Numbered from the stretch's first letter, positions 41,036 to 50,945 are shown. The stretch is 63,250 bases of DNA from Actinoplanes cyaneus (GCF_016862095.1 NZ_BOMH01000042.1:1-63250), one strand, 5' to 3'. Translations and numbers: made by a program. Notes: a model not told the origin generated them from the sequence alone.

Positions 41036-42145
41036 CTAGAGGCCGAGCGCTCGCCGGGACTCGTTCGCGATCTCCAACTCCTCCTCGGTCGGAACCACGC
41101 AGACCGTGACCGGAGCACCGTCCGGCGAGATGACCAGGGCGTTCTCGCGGTTACGGACCGGGTCGACGGTGATGCCCAGCGGCTCCAGCCCGGAGAGAGC
41201 GGCCAGGCGCACGTCCGGCGCGTTCTCGCCCACGCCCGCAGTGAAGGTGATCGCGTCCACCCGGCCGAGGACGGCCAGGTAGGAGCCGATGTACTCCTTC
41301 AACCGCCGGATGTAGACGTCGAAGGCCAGCGTCGCGTCCGCGTCCCCGGCGGCCCGGCGTTCCAGCACCTCGCGCATGTCGTTGGCACCCGCGAGACCGG
41401 CCAGGCCGCCGTGCCGGGTCAGCGACTCCTCGATCTCGTCGAGCGGCAGCCCGCCGGCCCGGTGCAGGTGGAAGACGAGGCTCGGGTCGATGTCGCCGGA
41501 GCGGGTGCCCATCACCAGGCCGCTGAGCGGGGTCATGCCCATCGACGTGGCCTCGCACCGGCCGCCGCGCACGGCGCTGGCGCTGGCACCGTTGCCCAGG
41601 TGCAGCGTGATCACGTTGGCCTCGGCGAGCGGCTTGCCGAGGAGCCGGGCGGTCTCGCGGGAGACGTACGAGTGTGACGTCCCGTGGAATCCGTACCGCC
41701 GGAGCCCGAAGCGCCGCGCCAGGTCACGGTCGACCGCCCAGAGCACCCCCTCGGCCGGGATCGTCGCGTGGAACGCGGTGTCGAAGACGGCGACCTGCGG
41801 CACGTCCGGCAGCAGTTTGCGGGCCACCCGGATGCCGGTGAGCGAGCCGGGGTTGTGCAGCGGCGCGAGCGGGATCAGCTCCTCGACGGCGGCCACCACC
41901 TCGTCGGTGACGACGGTGGACTCGGTGAACCGCTCGCCGCCGTGCACGACCCGGTGTCCGACCGCGGCCAGGTCGCTCAGGTCGAGCCGGTCCATCAGGT
42001 CGCGCAGCGCCGTCAGGTGGTCGCCCGCGTCGCCGCCTGCCTCCCCGATCCGCTGGATCAGGCCCTTGGCCCGCACCTCGTCGCCGTCGAAGAGCCGGTA
42101 GCGCACCGACGAGGAGCCGCAGTTGAGCACCAGCACCCTGGTCAT
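41036..42145 (-). CDS. ackA: Acetate kinase
   Basis: A 369-residue enzyme that interconverts acetyl phosphate and acetate with ATP. The ASKHA fold opens with LVLNCGSSSVRYRLFDGDE. The conserved HRVVHGGERF, HNPGSLTGIR and FHATIP segments and GMTPLSGLVMGTRSGDIDPS are all present. Its start overlaps the pta stop codon by four bases (ATGA), so the pathway pair is translated together. Confidence 0.95.
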   Translation of the reverse strand: MTRVLVLNCGSSSVRYRLFDGDEVRAKGLIQRIGEAGGDAGDHLTALRDLMDRLDLSDLAAVGHRVVHGGERFTESTVVTDEVVAAVEELIPLAPLHNPGSLTGIRVARKLLPDVPQVAVFDTAFHATIPAEGVLWAVDRDLARRFGLRRYGFHGTSHSYVSRETARLLGKPLAEANVITLHLGNGASASAVRGGRCEATSMGMTPLSGLVMGTRSGDIDPSLVFHLHRAGGLPLDEIEESLTRHGGLAGLAGANDMREVLERRAAGDADATLAFDVYIRRLKEYIGSYLAVLGRVDAITFTAGVGENAPDVRLAALSGLEPLGITVDPVRNRENALVISPDGAPVTVCVVPTEEELEIANESRRALGL

Positions 42146-44214
42146 TTCGCCCCTGCCTGGATCGCCGTGATCGCCACGGTGTTGATGATGTCCTTGACCG
42201 TCGCGCCGCGGGACAGGTCGTTCACCGGCCGTCGCAGGCCCTGCATGACCGGGCCGACCGCGACCGCGTTCGCCGAGCGCTGGACGGCCTTGTACGTGTT
42301 GTTCCCGGTGTTCAGGTCAGGGAAGACGAACACCGTCGCCTGGCCCGCGACCGCGCTGCCGGGCAGTTTGGTGGCGGCCACGGCGGGGTCGATCGCCGCG
42401 TCGTACTGAATCGGGCCCTCGACCGGCAGGCCGGGGTGGCGTTCCCGGACGAGGGCGGTGGCGGCCGCGACCTTCTCCACGTCGGCGCCCGCGCCGGACT
42501 TGCCGGTCGAGTAGGAGAGCATCGCGACGCGCGGCTCGATGCCGAACGCGGCAGCGGTCCTCGCCGAGGAGAGCGCGATGTCGGCGAGCTGAGCGGCATC
42601 CGGGTCGGGGTTGACCGCGCAGTCGCCGTAGACCAGCACCCGGTCGGCCAGCAGCATGAAGAACACACTGGAGGCGACGGACACCTCGGGCACGGTCTTG
42701 ATGATCTCGAACGCCGGCCGGATGGTCGCCGCCGTGGTGTGCACCGAGCCGGAGACCATGCCGTCCGCATAGCCCGAGGCGACCATCATCGTGCCGAAGT
42801 AGTTGACGTCGCGCACCACGTCATACGCCAGGTCGAGCGTCACGGCCCGGCCTTTGCGCAGCTCGGCGTAACGGGCCGCGAAATCGTCGCGCCACGGGCT
42901 GGTGGCCGGGTCGATCAGGCGCGCGTCGCCGATCTCCACCCCCAGCTCACGGGCGCGGCGGTGGATCTCGTCGGGGTCGCCGAGCAGGGTCAGGTCGGCA
43001 ACGCCGCGGCGCAGCAGGGTCTCGGCGGCGCGCAGGATCCGTTCCTCGGCGCCCTCGGGCAGGACCAGGTGGCGGCGGTCGGCGCGGGCGCGGTCGATCA
43101 GGTCGTTCTCGAACATCAGCGGGGTGACCCGGGCGGACCGGGCGACGTCGAGGACCTTGGAGAGCTCGGCCGTGTCCACGTTCCCCTCGAAGACGCCGAG
43201 CGCGGCCTGCACCTTGCGCGGCGTGCTGAGCCGGGCCTGGACGCGGTCGGAGAGGGCGATGGTGTGGAAGCTGTCGCCCTTGGTGACCAGCATCGCGAGC
43301 CCGGTGTTGAGCCGCTCGACGACCTGGACGATCCGCGGGTCGGGTGGCTCGCCGAGGGTCAGCACGAGCCCGGCCAGGGTGACCGTGCCGGCGGCGTGCG
43401 CGGCGTGCGCGGCGACCAGCAGGTCGGCCCGGTCGCCGGGGGTGATCAGCAGCGCCCCGTCGGTCAGGTGCTCCAGGACGGTGGGGACGTGCGCGGCGCC
43501 GACGACGTAGTCGAGCACGTCACGACCGAGCGCGCCCGGGGTGCCGGAGAGCACTGTCGCGTCCAGCGCGTCGGCGACCTCGCCGACCGTGGGCGCCGCG
43601 ATCGCCGCCACCTCGGGGATCGCCCAGAACGGGACCGGCAGATCCGGGGCGGGGCCACCGGCAGCGGCCGGCGGAACGCGGTTGGCGATCACCGCGGCGA
43701 CCGTCGCGCCGAGGTCGCCCAGCGAGTGGTAGGCGCTGCGGACCGCCGCGGCAAGCGACTCGCCGGTGCGGCCGGCGCCACTCACCACCGGGATCACCAC
43801 GCTGCCGAACTCGGTCGCCAGGCGGGCGTTGAAGGCCAGCTCGCGGGGCAGCCCGTCGCGGGCCTCGTCGCCGGACTCGGCGAAGTCGCTGCCGATGATC
43901 ACGACGGAGGTGCTCAGCCGCTCGGCGGCCCGATAGCGCTCGACGATCCGGCCGATCAGCTCCTCCCGCCGGCCGTCGGCGATCAGCTCCGACGCCTCCG
44001 CCACCGTCACCCCGAACGAGTCGGCCAGGGGCACGGGCCCCTGATAACGCTCGCGGATCGTGGCCAGCAGATGATCACGATCGACCGCCGGGACCAGCGG
44101 CCGGAACACCGACACCCCGGCGACCTGCCGGGACAGCAGCTCGACGATCCCCAGGGCGACCGTGCCCTTACCGACACCCGGGCCCAAACCCGCTACATAG
44201 ACACTGCGCGCCAC
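42142..44214 (-). CDS. pta: Phosphate acetyltransferase
   Basis: A 690-residue enzyme that forms acetyl phosphate from acetyl-CoA. It is the long type: an N-terminal P-loop BioD-like domain (YVAGLGPGVGKGTVALGIVE), a DRTGG domain in the middle, and the C-terminal catalytic PTA domain (LVLPEGAEERILRAAETLL through VSGSVHTTAATIRPAFEIIK). The length is normal for the long form. Together with ackA it allows acetate overflow or uptake. Family A repeat copy 2 lies just upstream. Confidence 0.95.
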   Translation of the reverse strand: MARSVYVAGLGPGVGKGTVALGIVELLSRQVAGVSVFRPLVPAVDRDHLLATIRERYQGPVPLADSFGVTVAEASELIADGRREELIGRIVERYRAAERLSTSVVIIGSDFAESGDEARDGLPRELAFNARLATEFGSVVIPVVSGAGRTGESLAAAVRSAYHSLGDLGATVAAVIANRVPPAAAGGPAPDLPVPFWAIPEVAAIAAPTVGEVADALDATVLSGTPGALGRDVLDYVVGAAHVPTVLEHLTDGALLITPGDRADLLVAAHAAHAAGTVTLAGLVLTLGEPPDPRIVQVVERLNTGLAMLVTKGDSFHTIALSDRVQARLSTPRKVQAALGVFEGNVDTAELSKVLDVARSARVTPLMFENDLIDRARADRRHLVLPEGAEERILRAAETLLRRGVADLTLLGDPDEIHRRARELGVEIGDARLIDPATSPWRDDFAARYAELRKGRAVTLDLAYDVVRDVNYFGTMMVASGYADGMVSGSVHTTAATIRPAFEIIKTVPEVSVASSVFFMLLADRVLVYGDCAVNPDPDAAQLADIALSSARTAAAFGIEPRVAMLSYSTGKSGAGADVEKVAAATALVRERHPGLPVEGPIQYDAAIDPAVAATKLPGSAVAGQATVFVFPDLNTGNNTYKAVQRSANAVAVGPVMQGLRRPVNDLSRGATVKDIINTVAITAIQAGAK

Positions 44215-44278
44215 GCCTTCAACCTACCGGCCCGGCCTGACCGCCGCCGGGCCGAAGGTCCCGCTTGTGGACAACTTC

Positions 44279-44343
44279 GGTCCCGGCTGGTTCTCATGGG
44301 CGTTATGAGGGACGGATAACGCCCATGAGAACCAGCCGGGACC
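44279..44343. repeat. Family A palindrome, copy 2
   Basis: Perfect 28-base arms (44279-44306 and 44316-44343) around the loop GAGGGACGG. The arms are almost identical to copy 1 at 9892 (GTTATGAGG and ATAAC are shared). A DnaA-box-like TGTGGACAA lies at 44266-44274. It sits upstream of pta, which is leftward, and downstream of the DUF6104 gene. Confidence 0.9.
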
Positions 44344-44428
44344 TCGCGGCGCGCTGCGCCGGGACCAAGAGCAGCGTCGCGGGCCGGCTGCGGACGGGCG
44401 CGTGCTCACGCCGTACGCGCGAAGGGGG

Positions 44429-44605
44429 TTATTCGTCGTCCTCATCGTCGCGCGCCAGCCAGGTGGCGAAGCGCTCGATCGGCGTCTCGAACTCCGGGTT
44501 CATGTCGACGAAGGTGCGCAGCTGCTCGGCGAGCCACTCCAGCGTCACGGTTTCCTCGCCGCGCCGCTGAGCCAACTCCTCGATGCCTCGATCGGTGAAG
44601 TACAT
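44429..44605 (-). CDS. DUF6104 family small protein
   Basis: A 58-residue acidic protein beginning MYFTDRGIEELAQRRGEE, then TLEWLAEQLRTFVDMNPEFE and TWLARDDEDDE, the hallmark of the actinobacterial DUF6104 family of unknown function. The ATG at 44605 matches the family start, while an open frame upstream to 44647 is not conserved. It lies downstream of kgd in the same direction and may share its transcript if the intervening hairpin is leaky. Confidence 0.85.
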   Translation of the reverse strand: MYFTDRGIEELAQRRGEETVTLEWLAEQLRTFVDMNPEFETPIERFATWLARDDEDDE

Positions 44606-44622
44606 GCCCGGAATGTTAAGAG

Positions 44623-44652
44623 GGGGCGCCCCGCCGAAGCGGAGCACCCCCG
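44623..44652 (-). terminator. Hairpin downstream of kgd
   Basis: On the minus strand, GGGGTGCTCCGC pairs with GCGGGGCGCCCC, allowing two G-U pairs, between kgd and the DUF6104 gene. There is a short T stretch after it. Confidence 0.5.
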
Positions 44653-44667
44653 GTGAAACTCAGCAGG

Positions 44668-47600
44668 TCACGGGCGCGGCAGCGACGCCTCGATCAGCGC
44701 CTGCTGCTCGGCCTCGTGCATCTTCGCCGAGCCGACCGCCGGAGCGGCCGCCGCCGGGCGGGAGATGCGCCGCAGCCGCACGCCCTCCAGGTGCTCGAGC
44801 AGGTTGAGCGCGACGAACGACCAGGCGCCCTGGTTGGCCGGCTCCTCCTGGACCCAGGCGAAGTCCTCGGCGTTCGGGTACTGCGCGAGGACGGCCTTGA
44901 GCTCCTCGACGGGCAGCGGGTAGATCTGCTCCATCCGGATGATCGCGGTGTCGGTGATGCCGCGGTCGGCCCGCGCCGAGAACAGGTCGTAGTAGACCTT
45001 GCCCGAGCAGAGCAGGACCCGCTTCACCGCGTTCGCGTCCAGCGCCTGGCCGCCGATCCCGGCGTCGCCGAGGACCGGCTGGAACGTGCCCTGGGTGAAG
45101 TCGGCGACCGACGACACCGCGAGCTTGTGCCGCAGCAGCGACTTCGGCGAGAAGACCACCAGCGGCTTGCGCTTGCTGGACAGGGCCTGGCGGCGCAGCA
45201 GGTGGAAGTAGTTCGCCGGGGTGGTCGGGTTCGCCACCCGCATGTTGTCCTGCGCGCACAGCTGCAGGAAGCGCTCCGGGCGGCCGGAGGAGTGGTCCGG
45301 GCCCTGGCCCTCCTGACCGTGCGGGAGGAGCAGCACCAGCGACGACCTCTGGCCCCACTTCACCTCGCCGGAGGAGAGGAACTCGTCGACGATCGACTGG
45401 GCGCCGTTGACGAAGTCACCGAACTGGGCCTCCCAGAGGACCAGCGCGTCCGGGTTCTCCACCGAGTACCCGTACTCGAAGCCCATCGCCGCGTACTCAC
45501 TGAGCAGCGAGTCGTGGACGAAGAACCGCGCGTTGCCGGTGGTCAGCGTGGAGATCGGCAGGAAGTCCTTGCCGGTCTTCGAGTCGACGATCGAGGCGTG
45601 CCGCGAGGTGAACGTGCCCCGGCGCGAGTCCTGCCCGGCGAGCCGGACGGTGACGCCCTGGGCGAGCAGCGAGCCGAACGCGATCAGCTCACCGAAGCCC
45701 CAGTCGATGCCGCCGTCGGTGGACATCTTGGCGCGCCGGTCGAGCAGCTGCTGGACCCGCTTGTGCGCGGTGAAGCCCTCGGGCAGCTCGATGTGGGCCT
45801 GGCCGACCGCGCGGACCGCGTCGGCGTCGATCGCCGTCTGGACCTGCGGCTCCGGCTCCTCGGCGATGATGTGCGGCTTCGGCGGGCTGCCGGCCGCGTC
45901 CCGGGTGGCCTTGAAGACCTCCTCGAGGCGGGACTGGTAGTCGCGCAGCTGCTCCTCCGCGTCCTGCACGGTGATGTCGCCGCGGCCGATCAGCTCCTCG
46001 GTGTAGAGCTTGCGGACGCTGCGCTTGGTGTCGATGATCTGGTACATCCGCGGGTTGGTCATCGACGGGTCGTCGCCCTCGTTGTGACCGCGGCGGCGGT
46101 AGCAGATCATGTCGATCACGACGTCCTTGTTGAACGTCTGCCGGTACTCGAAGGCCAGCTTGGCGACCCGCACCACGGCCTCCGGGTCGTCCCCGTTGAC
46201 GTGGAAGATCGGGGCCTCGACCATGCGGGCGACGTCGGTCGAGTACATCGAGGAGCGGCTGTACTCCGGGGCGGTGGTGAAGCCGACCTGGTTGTTCACG
46301 ACCACGTGGACCGTGCCGCCGGTGCGGTAACCACGCAGCTGGGAGAGGTTCAGCGTCTCGGCGACCACGCCCTGGCCGGCGAACGCGGCGTCGCCGTGCA
46401 CCAGCACCGGCAGCACCGTGTAGCCGTGCAGGCCCAGGTCGAGACGGTCCTGCTTGGCGCGGACGATGCCCTCCAGGACCGGGTCGACGGCCTCCAGGTG
46501 CGACGGGTTCGCGACCACGCTGACCGTGGTGGAGTGCTGCCCGTCCGGCGTCGTGTACTTGCCGGTCTGGCCCAGGTGGTACTTCACGTCGCCGGAGCCG
46601 TGCGCCGACTTCGGGTCCATCCACCCTTCGAACTCGTTGAAGAGCTTCTCGTACGGCTTACCGACGATGTTGGTGAGCACGTTCAGCCGGCCGCGGTGGG
46701 CCATGCCGATCACCATCTCGTCCAGCCCCGCCTCGGCGGAGGACTGCAGCACCGCGTCGAGCAGCGGGATCAGGGACTCGCCACCCTCCAGCGAGAAGCG
46801 CTTCTGACCCACATACTTCGTCTGCAGGAACGTCTCGAACGCCTCGGCGCGGTTGAGGCGCAGCAGGATCTGCTTCTGCTCCTCGGTGTCCGGCTTGGCG
46901 TACTTGACCTCGATGCGCTCCTGGACCCAGCGGCGCTCCTCCGGGTCCTGGATGTGCATGTACTCGATGCCGATGCGGCGGCAGTAGCTGTCGCGCAGGA
47001 CCCCGAGCACGTCCCGCAGGCGCATCTTCTCCTTGCCGGCGAAGCCGCCGACAGGGAACGTCCGGTCCAGGTCCCACAGGGTCAGGCCGTGCTGGAGCAC
47101 ATCCAGGTCGGGGTGCTTGCGGATGGTGAACTCGAGCGGGTCGGTGTCGGCCATCAGGTGACCGCGCACCCGGTACGCGTGGATCAGCTCGATCACCCGC
47201 GCGGCCTTGTCGATCTGGCCCTCGGAGGTGCGCGCGACGTCGCGCACCCAGCGCACCGGCTCGTACGGAATGCGCAGCGACGTGAAGATCTCGTCGTAGA
47301 AGTCGCGCCCGCCGAGCAGCAGCTCGTGCATCACCTTGAGGAACTCGCCGGACTGCGCGCCCTGGATGACCCGGTGGTCGTAGGTGCTGGTCAGCGTGGT
47401 GACCTTGGAGACGCCGTGGTCGGTGAGCGTCTCGTCGCTCATGCCGGCGTAGGGCGCGGGGTATTCGAGCGAGCCGACACCGATGATCGCGGACTGCCCG
47501 TTCATCAGGCGCGGGATCGAGTGCACCGTGCCGATGCCGCCCGGGTTGGTGAGCGAGATCGTGGTGCCGTTGTAGTCGTCCATGGTCAGCTCGTTGCGGC

Positions 47601-48414
47601 GGGCGCGCCGGACGATGTCCTCGTACGCCTGCCAGAACTGCCGGAAGTCTAGTTGTTCACAGTTCTTGATGGATGGGACGACCAGCGTTCGCGAGCCGTC
47701 CTTCTTCGCCAGGTCGATCGCGATGCCGAGGTTGACGTGCTCCGGCTGCACCAGGGTGGGCTTGCCGTCGATCTCGGCGTAGGTGTTGTTCATCTCCGGG
47801 TGCGCGACGACCGCGCGGACCAGGGCCCAGCCGATCAGGTGCGTGAAGCTGACCTTGCCGCCCCGCCCGCGGGAGAGGTGGTTGTTGATCACGATCCGGT
47901 TGTCGATCATCAGCTTCGCCGGCACCGCGCGCACCGAGGTGGCGGTCGGGACCTGGAGCGAGGCCTCCATGTTCTGCACGATCTTGCCGGCCACGCCGCG
48001 CAGCACCGTGGTCTTGGCCCCCGCCGGGGCGGAGGTGGCGGCGGCCGGCTTGGCCACGGCCTTCTCCGCCGGGGCGGCCTTGGCGGGCTCGGGCTTCTTC
48101 GCCGGGGCCGGGGGCGTCACCGGCTTGGCGGGCGCCGTCGCGGCGGGCGCGTCGGTGCCGGCCTTGGCCGCGCTCTTGGTCGCGTTCGCCGCGGTCGCCT
48201 CGTCGGGCGTCACGATCGCACCGGGAGCGTTCGCCGGCTTGTAATCCGCGAAGAAGTCGTGCCAGGCGGGGTCGACGCTGGTCGGATCGGCCAGGTATCG
48301 CTGATACATCTCGTCGACGATCCACTCGTTGGGACCGAAATCCGCGAGTGGGTTGTCCTGCGAAGTCTGCTGCGTCGACACTGCCGCGTTCGCCTCTTTC
48401 ACCGTTTTTGTCAT
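44668..48414 (-). CDS. kgd: Multifunctional 2-oxoglutarate decarboxylase/dehydrogenase (Kgd)
   Basis: A 1248-residue actinobacterial fusion of E2 and E1 activities that processes 2-oxoglutarate in the TCA cycle. The N-terminus (DFGPNEWIVDEMYQRYL) is the E1 docking segment, then an Ala/Pro/Lys-rich linker, an E2 acyltransferase-like domain (VLRGVAGKIVQNMEASLQVP ... HRVIQGAQSGEFL) and the thiamine-diphosphate E1 domain (GMAHRGRLNVLTN, GDAAFAGQGVVAETLNLSQL). A GarA/FHA partner, the known inhibitor, is not in this window. Confidence 0.97.
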   Translation of the reverse strand: MTKTVKEANAAVSTQQTSQDNPLADFGPNEWIVDEMYQRYLADPTSVDPAWHDFFADYKPANAPGAIVTPDEATAANATKSAAKAGTDAPAATAPAKPVTPPAPAKKPEPAKAAPAEKAVAKPAAATSAPAGAKTTVLRGVAGKIVQNMEASLQVPTATSVRAVPAKLMIDNRIVINNHLSRGRGGKVSFTHLIGWALVRAVVAHPEMNNTYAEIDGKPTLVQPEHVNLGIAIDLAKKDGSRTLVVPSIKNCEQLDFRQFWQAYEDIVRRARRNELTMDDYNGTTISLTNPGGIGTVHSIPRLMNGQSAIIGVGSLEYPAPYAGMSDETLTDHGVSKVTTLTSTYDHRVIQGAQSGEFLKVMHELLLGGRDFYDEIFTSLRIPYEPVRWVRDVARTSEGQIDKAARVIELIHAYRVRGHLMADTDPLEFTIRKHPDLDVLQHGLTLWDLDRTFPVGGFAGKEKMRLRDVLGVLRDSYCRRIGIEYMHIQDPEERRWVQERIEVKYAKPDTEEQKQILLRLNRAEAFETFLQTKYVGQKRFSLEGGESLIPLLDAVLQSSAEAGLDEMVIGMAHRGRLNVLTNIVGKPYEKLFNEFEGWMDPKSAHGSGDVKYHLGQTGKYTTPDGQHSTTVSVVANPSHLEAVDPVLEGIVRAKQDRLDLGLHGYTVLPVLVHGDAAFAGQGVVAETLNLSQLRGYRTGGTVHVVVNNQVGFTTAPEYSRSSMYSTDVARMVEAPIFHVNGDDPEAVVRVAKLAFEYRQTFNKDVVIDMICYRRRGHNEGDDPSMTNPRMYQIIDTKRSVRKLYTEELIGRGDITVQDAEEQLRDYQSRLEEVFKATRDAAGSPPKPHIIAEEPEPQVQTAIDADAVRAVGQAHIELPEGFTAHKRVQQLLDRRAKMSTDGGIDWGFGELIAFGSLLAQGVTVRLAGQDSRRGTFTSRHASIVDSKTGKDFLPISTLTTGNARFFVHDSLLSEYAAMGFEYGYSVENPDALVLWEAQFGDFVNGAQSIVDEFLSSGEVKWGQRSSLVLLLPHGQEGQGPDHSSGRPERFLQLCAQDNMRVANPTTPANYFHLLRRQALSSKRKPLVVFSPKSLLRHKLAVSSVADFTQGTFQPVLGDAGIGGQALDANAVKRVLLCSGKVYYDLFSARADRGITDTAIIRMEQIYPLPVEELKAVLAQYPNAEDFAWVQEEPANQGAWSFVALNLLEHLEGVRLRRISRPAAAAPAVGSAKMHEAEQQALIEASLPRP

Positions 48415-48563
48415 CGCGTGACCAGTCCGGCCTGGCCCGACTCGTCACACGCGACGGGCTAGGATCCGGTACAAGGCTACGCCGTGCGCGAGCGCAGTCC
48501 GCCCGGACGTCCGCTCTGTGACCAACCGGCACTTGCGGACTTCGATCGCACGTGGTGGTTTTC

Positions 48564-49199
48564 TCATCCTGTCCTGATCCAGGTGGCCCGCGCAATCGCC
48601 AGCCGCCGCCCGTCCGGCCCGTGCACCGCCGAGTCGACGAGCGCCTTGCGGCCGGACAGGTCCGCGACCGCGCCGGTCACCACGCAGCGGGCCCCCGGCT
48701 CCGGCAGCCCCTCCACGGCGACCGCGATCCGCCCCAGGACGAACGTGCTGCCCTCGCGGATCGCGGCCCACCCACCCGGGCAGTCCAGCGCCGCCCACAT
48801 CAACGGCACGCTCACCTCGGCCGGAACCGACCAGGGCGCGGCGGTACGGCCGTCGGGCAGCCGGCCGGGGAAGATCCGCAGACCGTCGTCGCGCGCGGGC
48901 CCGCAGACGAAACACGTGGGGAAGGGGTGATCGCTGAAGCCGGGATAGCCGCGGGACACGTCAGTGGCGACGTCCCAGCCGACCGGCTCGACGCCCGGGC
49001 CCGGGTCGCCGGAATCCAGAGTGGCGATCAAGCTTTCACCCGCGTACGCCGCATGGTCCCTGATCTGGATGTCGGTCTCGAGCGGTGGAGGCAGGCGCAG
49101 CGTCACCTGGGAGACGCCCGCGGCGGTCGCGAGGACACCCGCGCACCACCCGCCGTTTCCGGAGCCGGGAGGGCCGTTGAAGCGTGCCGGGATACGCAT
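48564..49199 (-). CDS. Hotdog-fold-like thioesterase family protein
   Basis: A 211-residue protein. The N-terminus MRIPARFNGPPGSGNGGWCAGVLA resembles actinobacterial acyl-CoA thioesterase-like proteins with a hotdog fold, and the C-terminal half has AALDCPGGWAAIREGSTFVLGRIAV. No cysteine protease or hydrolase motif is seen. The substrate is unknown. It is divergent from olsB with 93 bases between the starts. A fold search would decide whether it truly belongs to the hotdog family. Confidence 0.6.
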   Translation of the reverse strand: MRIPARFNGPPGSGNGGWCAGVLATAAGVSQVTLRLPPPLETDIQIRDHAAYAGESLIATLDSGDPGPGVEPVGWDVATDVSRGYPGFSDHPFPTCFVCGPARDDGLRIFPGRLPDGRTAAPWSVPAEVSVPLMWAALDCPGGWAAIREGSTFVLGRIAVAVEGLPEPGARCVVTGAVADLSGRKALVDSAVHGPDGRRLAIARATWIRTG

Positions 49200-49292
49200 C
49201 CCCCGACGATCGCACAAGCCGTTCATCAACCGGACACGCATCGCCACCTGACGCGACACTCCATCGGCAGTTGTCACCCTTACACAGATCAC

Positions 49293-50054
49293 ATGGCAGT
49301 TCTGATGACAGCCGCCGCACCCACCGGGACCAGCGGCTACACGCTTCTCATCGCGGACGAGGCGACCCAGATCAAGGCCGCCCAGCGACTGCGCCACGAC
49401 GTCTTCGCCGGCGAGCTCGGGGCGACCCTCACGACCGCGGCCGGCGGTCACGACGTGGACGAGTTCGACGAGTTCTGTGACCACCTGATCGTGCGTGACG
49501 ACTCCACCGGCGAAGTCGTCGGCACGTACCGGATGCTCCCGCCGCGCGCCGCCGAACGGGCCGGCCGCCGGTACGCCGACGACGAGTTCGACCTGAGCGC
49601 CCTGCGCCCCCTGCGTGACCAGTTGGTGGAGATCGGGCGCTCCTGCGTGCACCCGGATCACCGGTCCGGCGCCGTGATGAATCTGATGTGGAGCGGCATC
49701 GCCCGCTACCTGCACCTGAACAACCTGCGCTGGCTCGGCGGCTGCGCCTCGGTGCCGCTCGCCGACGGCGGCGCGGTGGCGGCCGGGGTCCGCGAGCGGA
49801 TCAACGGCAAGCACCTGGCCCCGCCCGCGCTGCGGGTCCGCCCGCGCAACCCGTGGACGCCCCCGGCGGGCCTGGTCGCCGACCCCAAGGTCGCGGTCCC
49901 GCCGCTGCTCAAGGGATATCTACGGGTGGGCAGCTGGATCTGCGGCGAACCGGCCTTCGACCCGGCCTTCGACTGCGCCGACTTCTACGTGCTCTTCTCG
50001 CTGGACCGGCTCGACCCGCGGTACCGCCGGCACTTCCTGGGGACGGACCTGTGA
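49293..50054 (+). CDS. olsB: Ornithine N-acyltransferase OlsB-like protein
   Basis: A 253-residue GNAT-fold acyltransferase like those that attach a 3-hydroxyacyl chain to ornithine, the first step of ornithine lipid synthesis. Landmarks are AAQRLRHDVFAGELGA, DEFDEFCDHLIVRDDSTGEVVGTYRML and IGRSCVHPDHRSGAVMNLMW. Position next to an olsA-like gene (overlapping by four bases) supports it. ATGs at 49293 and 49305 are possible. Confidence 0.8.
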   Translation: MAVLMTAAAPTGTSGYTLLIADEATQIKAAQRLRHDVFAGELGATLTTAAGGHDVDEFDEFCDHLIVRDDSTGEVVGTYRMLPPRAAERAGRRYADDEFDLSALRPLRDQLVEIGRSCVHPDHRSGAVMNLMWSGIARYLHLNNLRWLGGCASVPLADGGAVAAGVRERINGKHLAPPALRVRPRNPWTPPAGLVADPKVAVPPLLKGYLRVGSWICGEPAFDPAFDCADFYVLFSLDRLDPRYRRHFLGTDL

Positions 50055-50827
50055 CCACGCTCAGCACTCTCTGGCAGCCCGCCTCCGGCTGCGGCGACGC
50101 CTGCCGCCCCGGCGACGCGCCGCGTGCCCGGACCTGGACGGCCGGGTTCCGCCTCGCCGGGATGGCCCTGGTGATGCTGGCCGGTATCCCGGCCGTGGCG
50201 CTGCTGGGCGGCCCCGCCGTCCGCTGGCTGGCGCGCACGCTGCTCGCGGCCCTCGGGGTGAACCTGGTCCAGCGCGGCCCGGTGCCGCGACCCGGCAGCC
50301 TGCTGGTCGCCAACCACATCTCCTGGATCGACATCCTGGTGCTGATCGCGGTCTCGCCGGTCCGGCTGGTGGCCAAGCACGACGTGCGAGGCTGGCCCGG
50401 GATCGGCGCCACGGCCGGTCGCAGCGGCACCATCTTCATCGACCGGACCCGGCCGCGCGACCTGCCGGCGACGGTGGAGGAGGTGGCCGGGGCGCTGCGG
50501 TCCGGGCGCTCGGTCGCGGCCTTCCCGGAGGGCACCACGTTCTGCGGGGCCGAGCACGGGCGCTTCCGGCCCGCGCTGTTCCAGGCGGCGATCGACGCGG
50601 GCGCGCCGGTGGTGCCCACCTCGATCACCTACGACAGCACCGAGGCGGCGTTCATCGGCCGGGACACCCTGGTCGACTCGCTGCTGCGGGTGGCCCGGGT
50701 CCGGCGGCTGACGATCACGGTGATCACGGCGCCGGCGTTGCGGCCGATGCCGGGAGCGGATCGCAAGGCGCTGGCAAGGGCGGCCGAGCGCAGCATGGGT
50801 GGACACGGATACCGGTTGGCGGCATAA
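50051..50827 (+). CDS. olsA: Lyso-ornithine lipid acyltransferase OlsA-like (PlsC family)
   Basis: A 258-residue acyltransferase. The NHISWIDILVL motif contains the catalytic His-x4-Asp, FIDRTRPRDL and FPEGTTFCG are the substrate-binding motifs, and a hydrophobic segment near residue 35 anchors it. It would add the second acyl chain to lyso-ornithine lipid. Its GTG overlaps the OlsB stop codon (GTGA). Generic 1-acylglycerol-phosphate acyltransferase activity cannot be excluded. Confidence 0.8.
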   Translation: MTTLSTLWQPASGCGDACRPGDAPRARTWTAGFRLAGMALVMLAGIPAVALLGGPAVRWLARTLLAALGVNLVQRGPVPRPGSLLVANHISWIDILVLIAVSPVRLVAKHDVRGWPGIGATAGRSGTIFIDRTRPRDLPATVEEVAGALRSGRSVAAFPEGTTFCGAEHGRFRPALFQAAIDAGAPVVPTSITYDSTEAAFIGRDTLVDSLLRVARVRRLTITVITAPALRPMPGADRKALARAAERSMGGHGYRLAA

Positions 50828-50945
50828 GGTCGTCCCGGTCCCGCCACCGGTCATTCTGGGCGTGACCTTCGGGTGAAGTACTCCTCACAGATAATTTTCA
50901 GCAAGCCTGCAGCAGGGGTGCAGCGGACGGGGAAAGAATGGCCGC

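Noticed and set aside
44653..47652. A 999-codon reading frame on the plus strand opposite kgd
   Set aside because: It is antisense to the clearly conserved 2-oxoglutarate decarboxylase and is rich in Arg, Val and His, typical of mirror frames of GC-rich genes.
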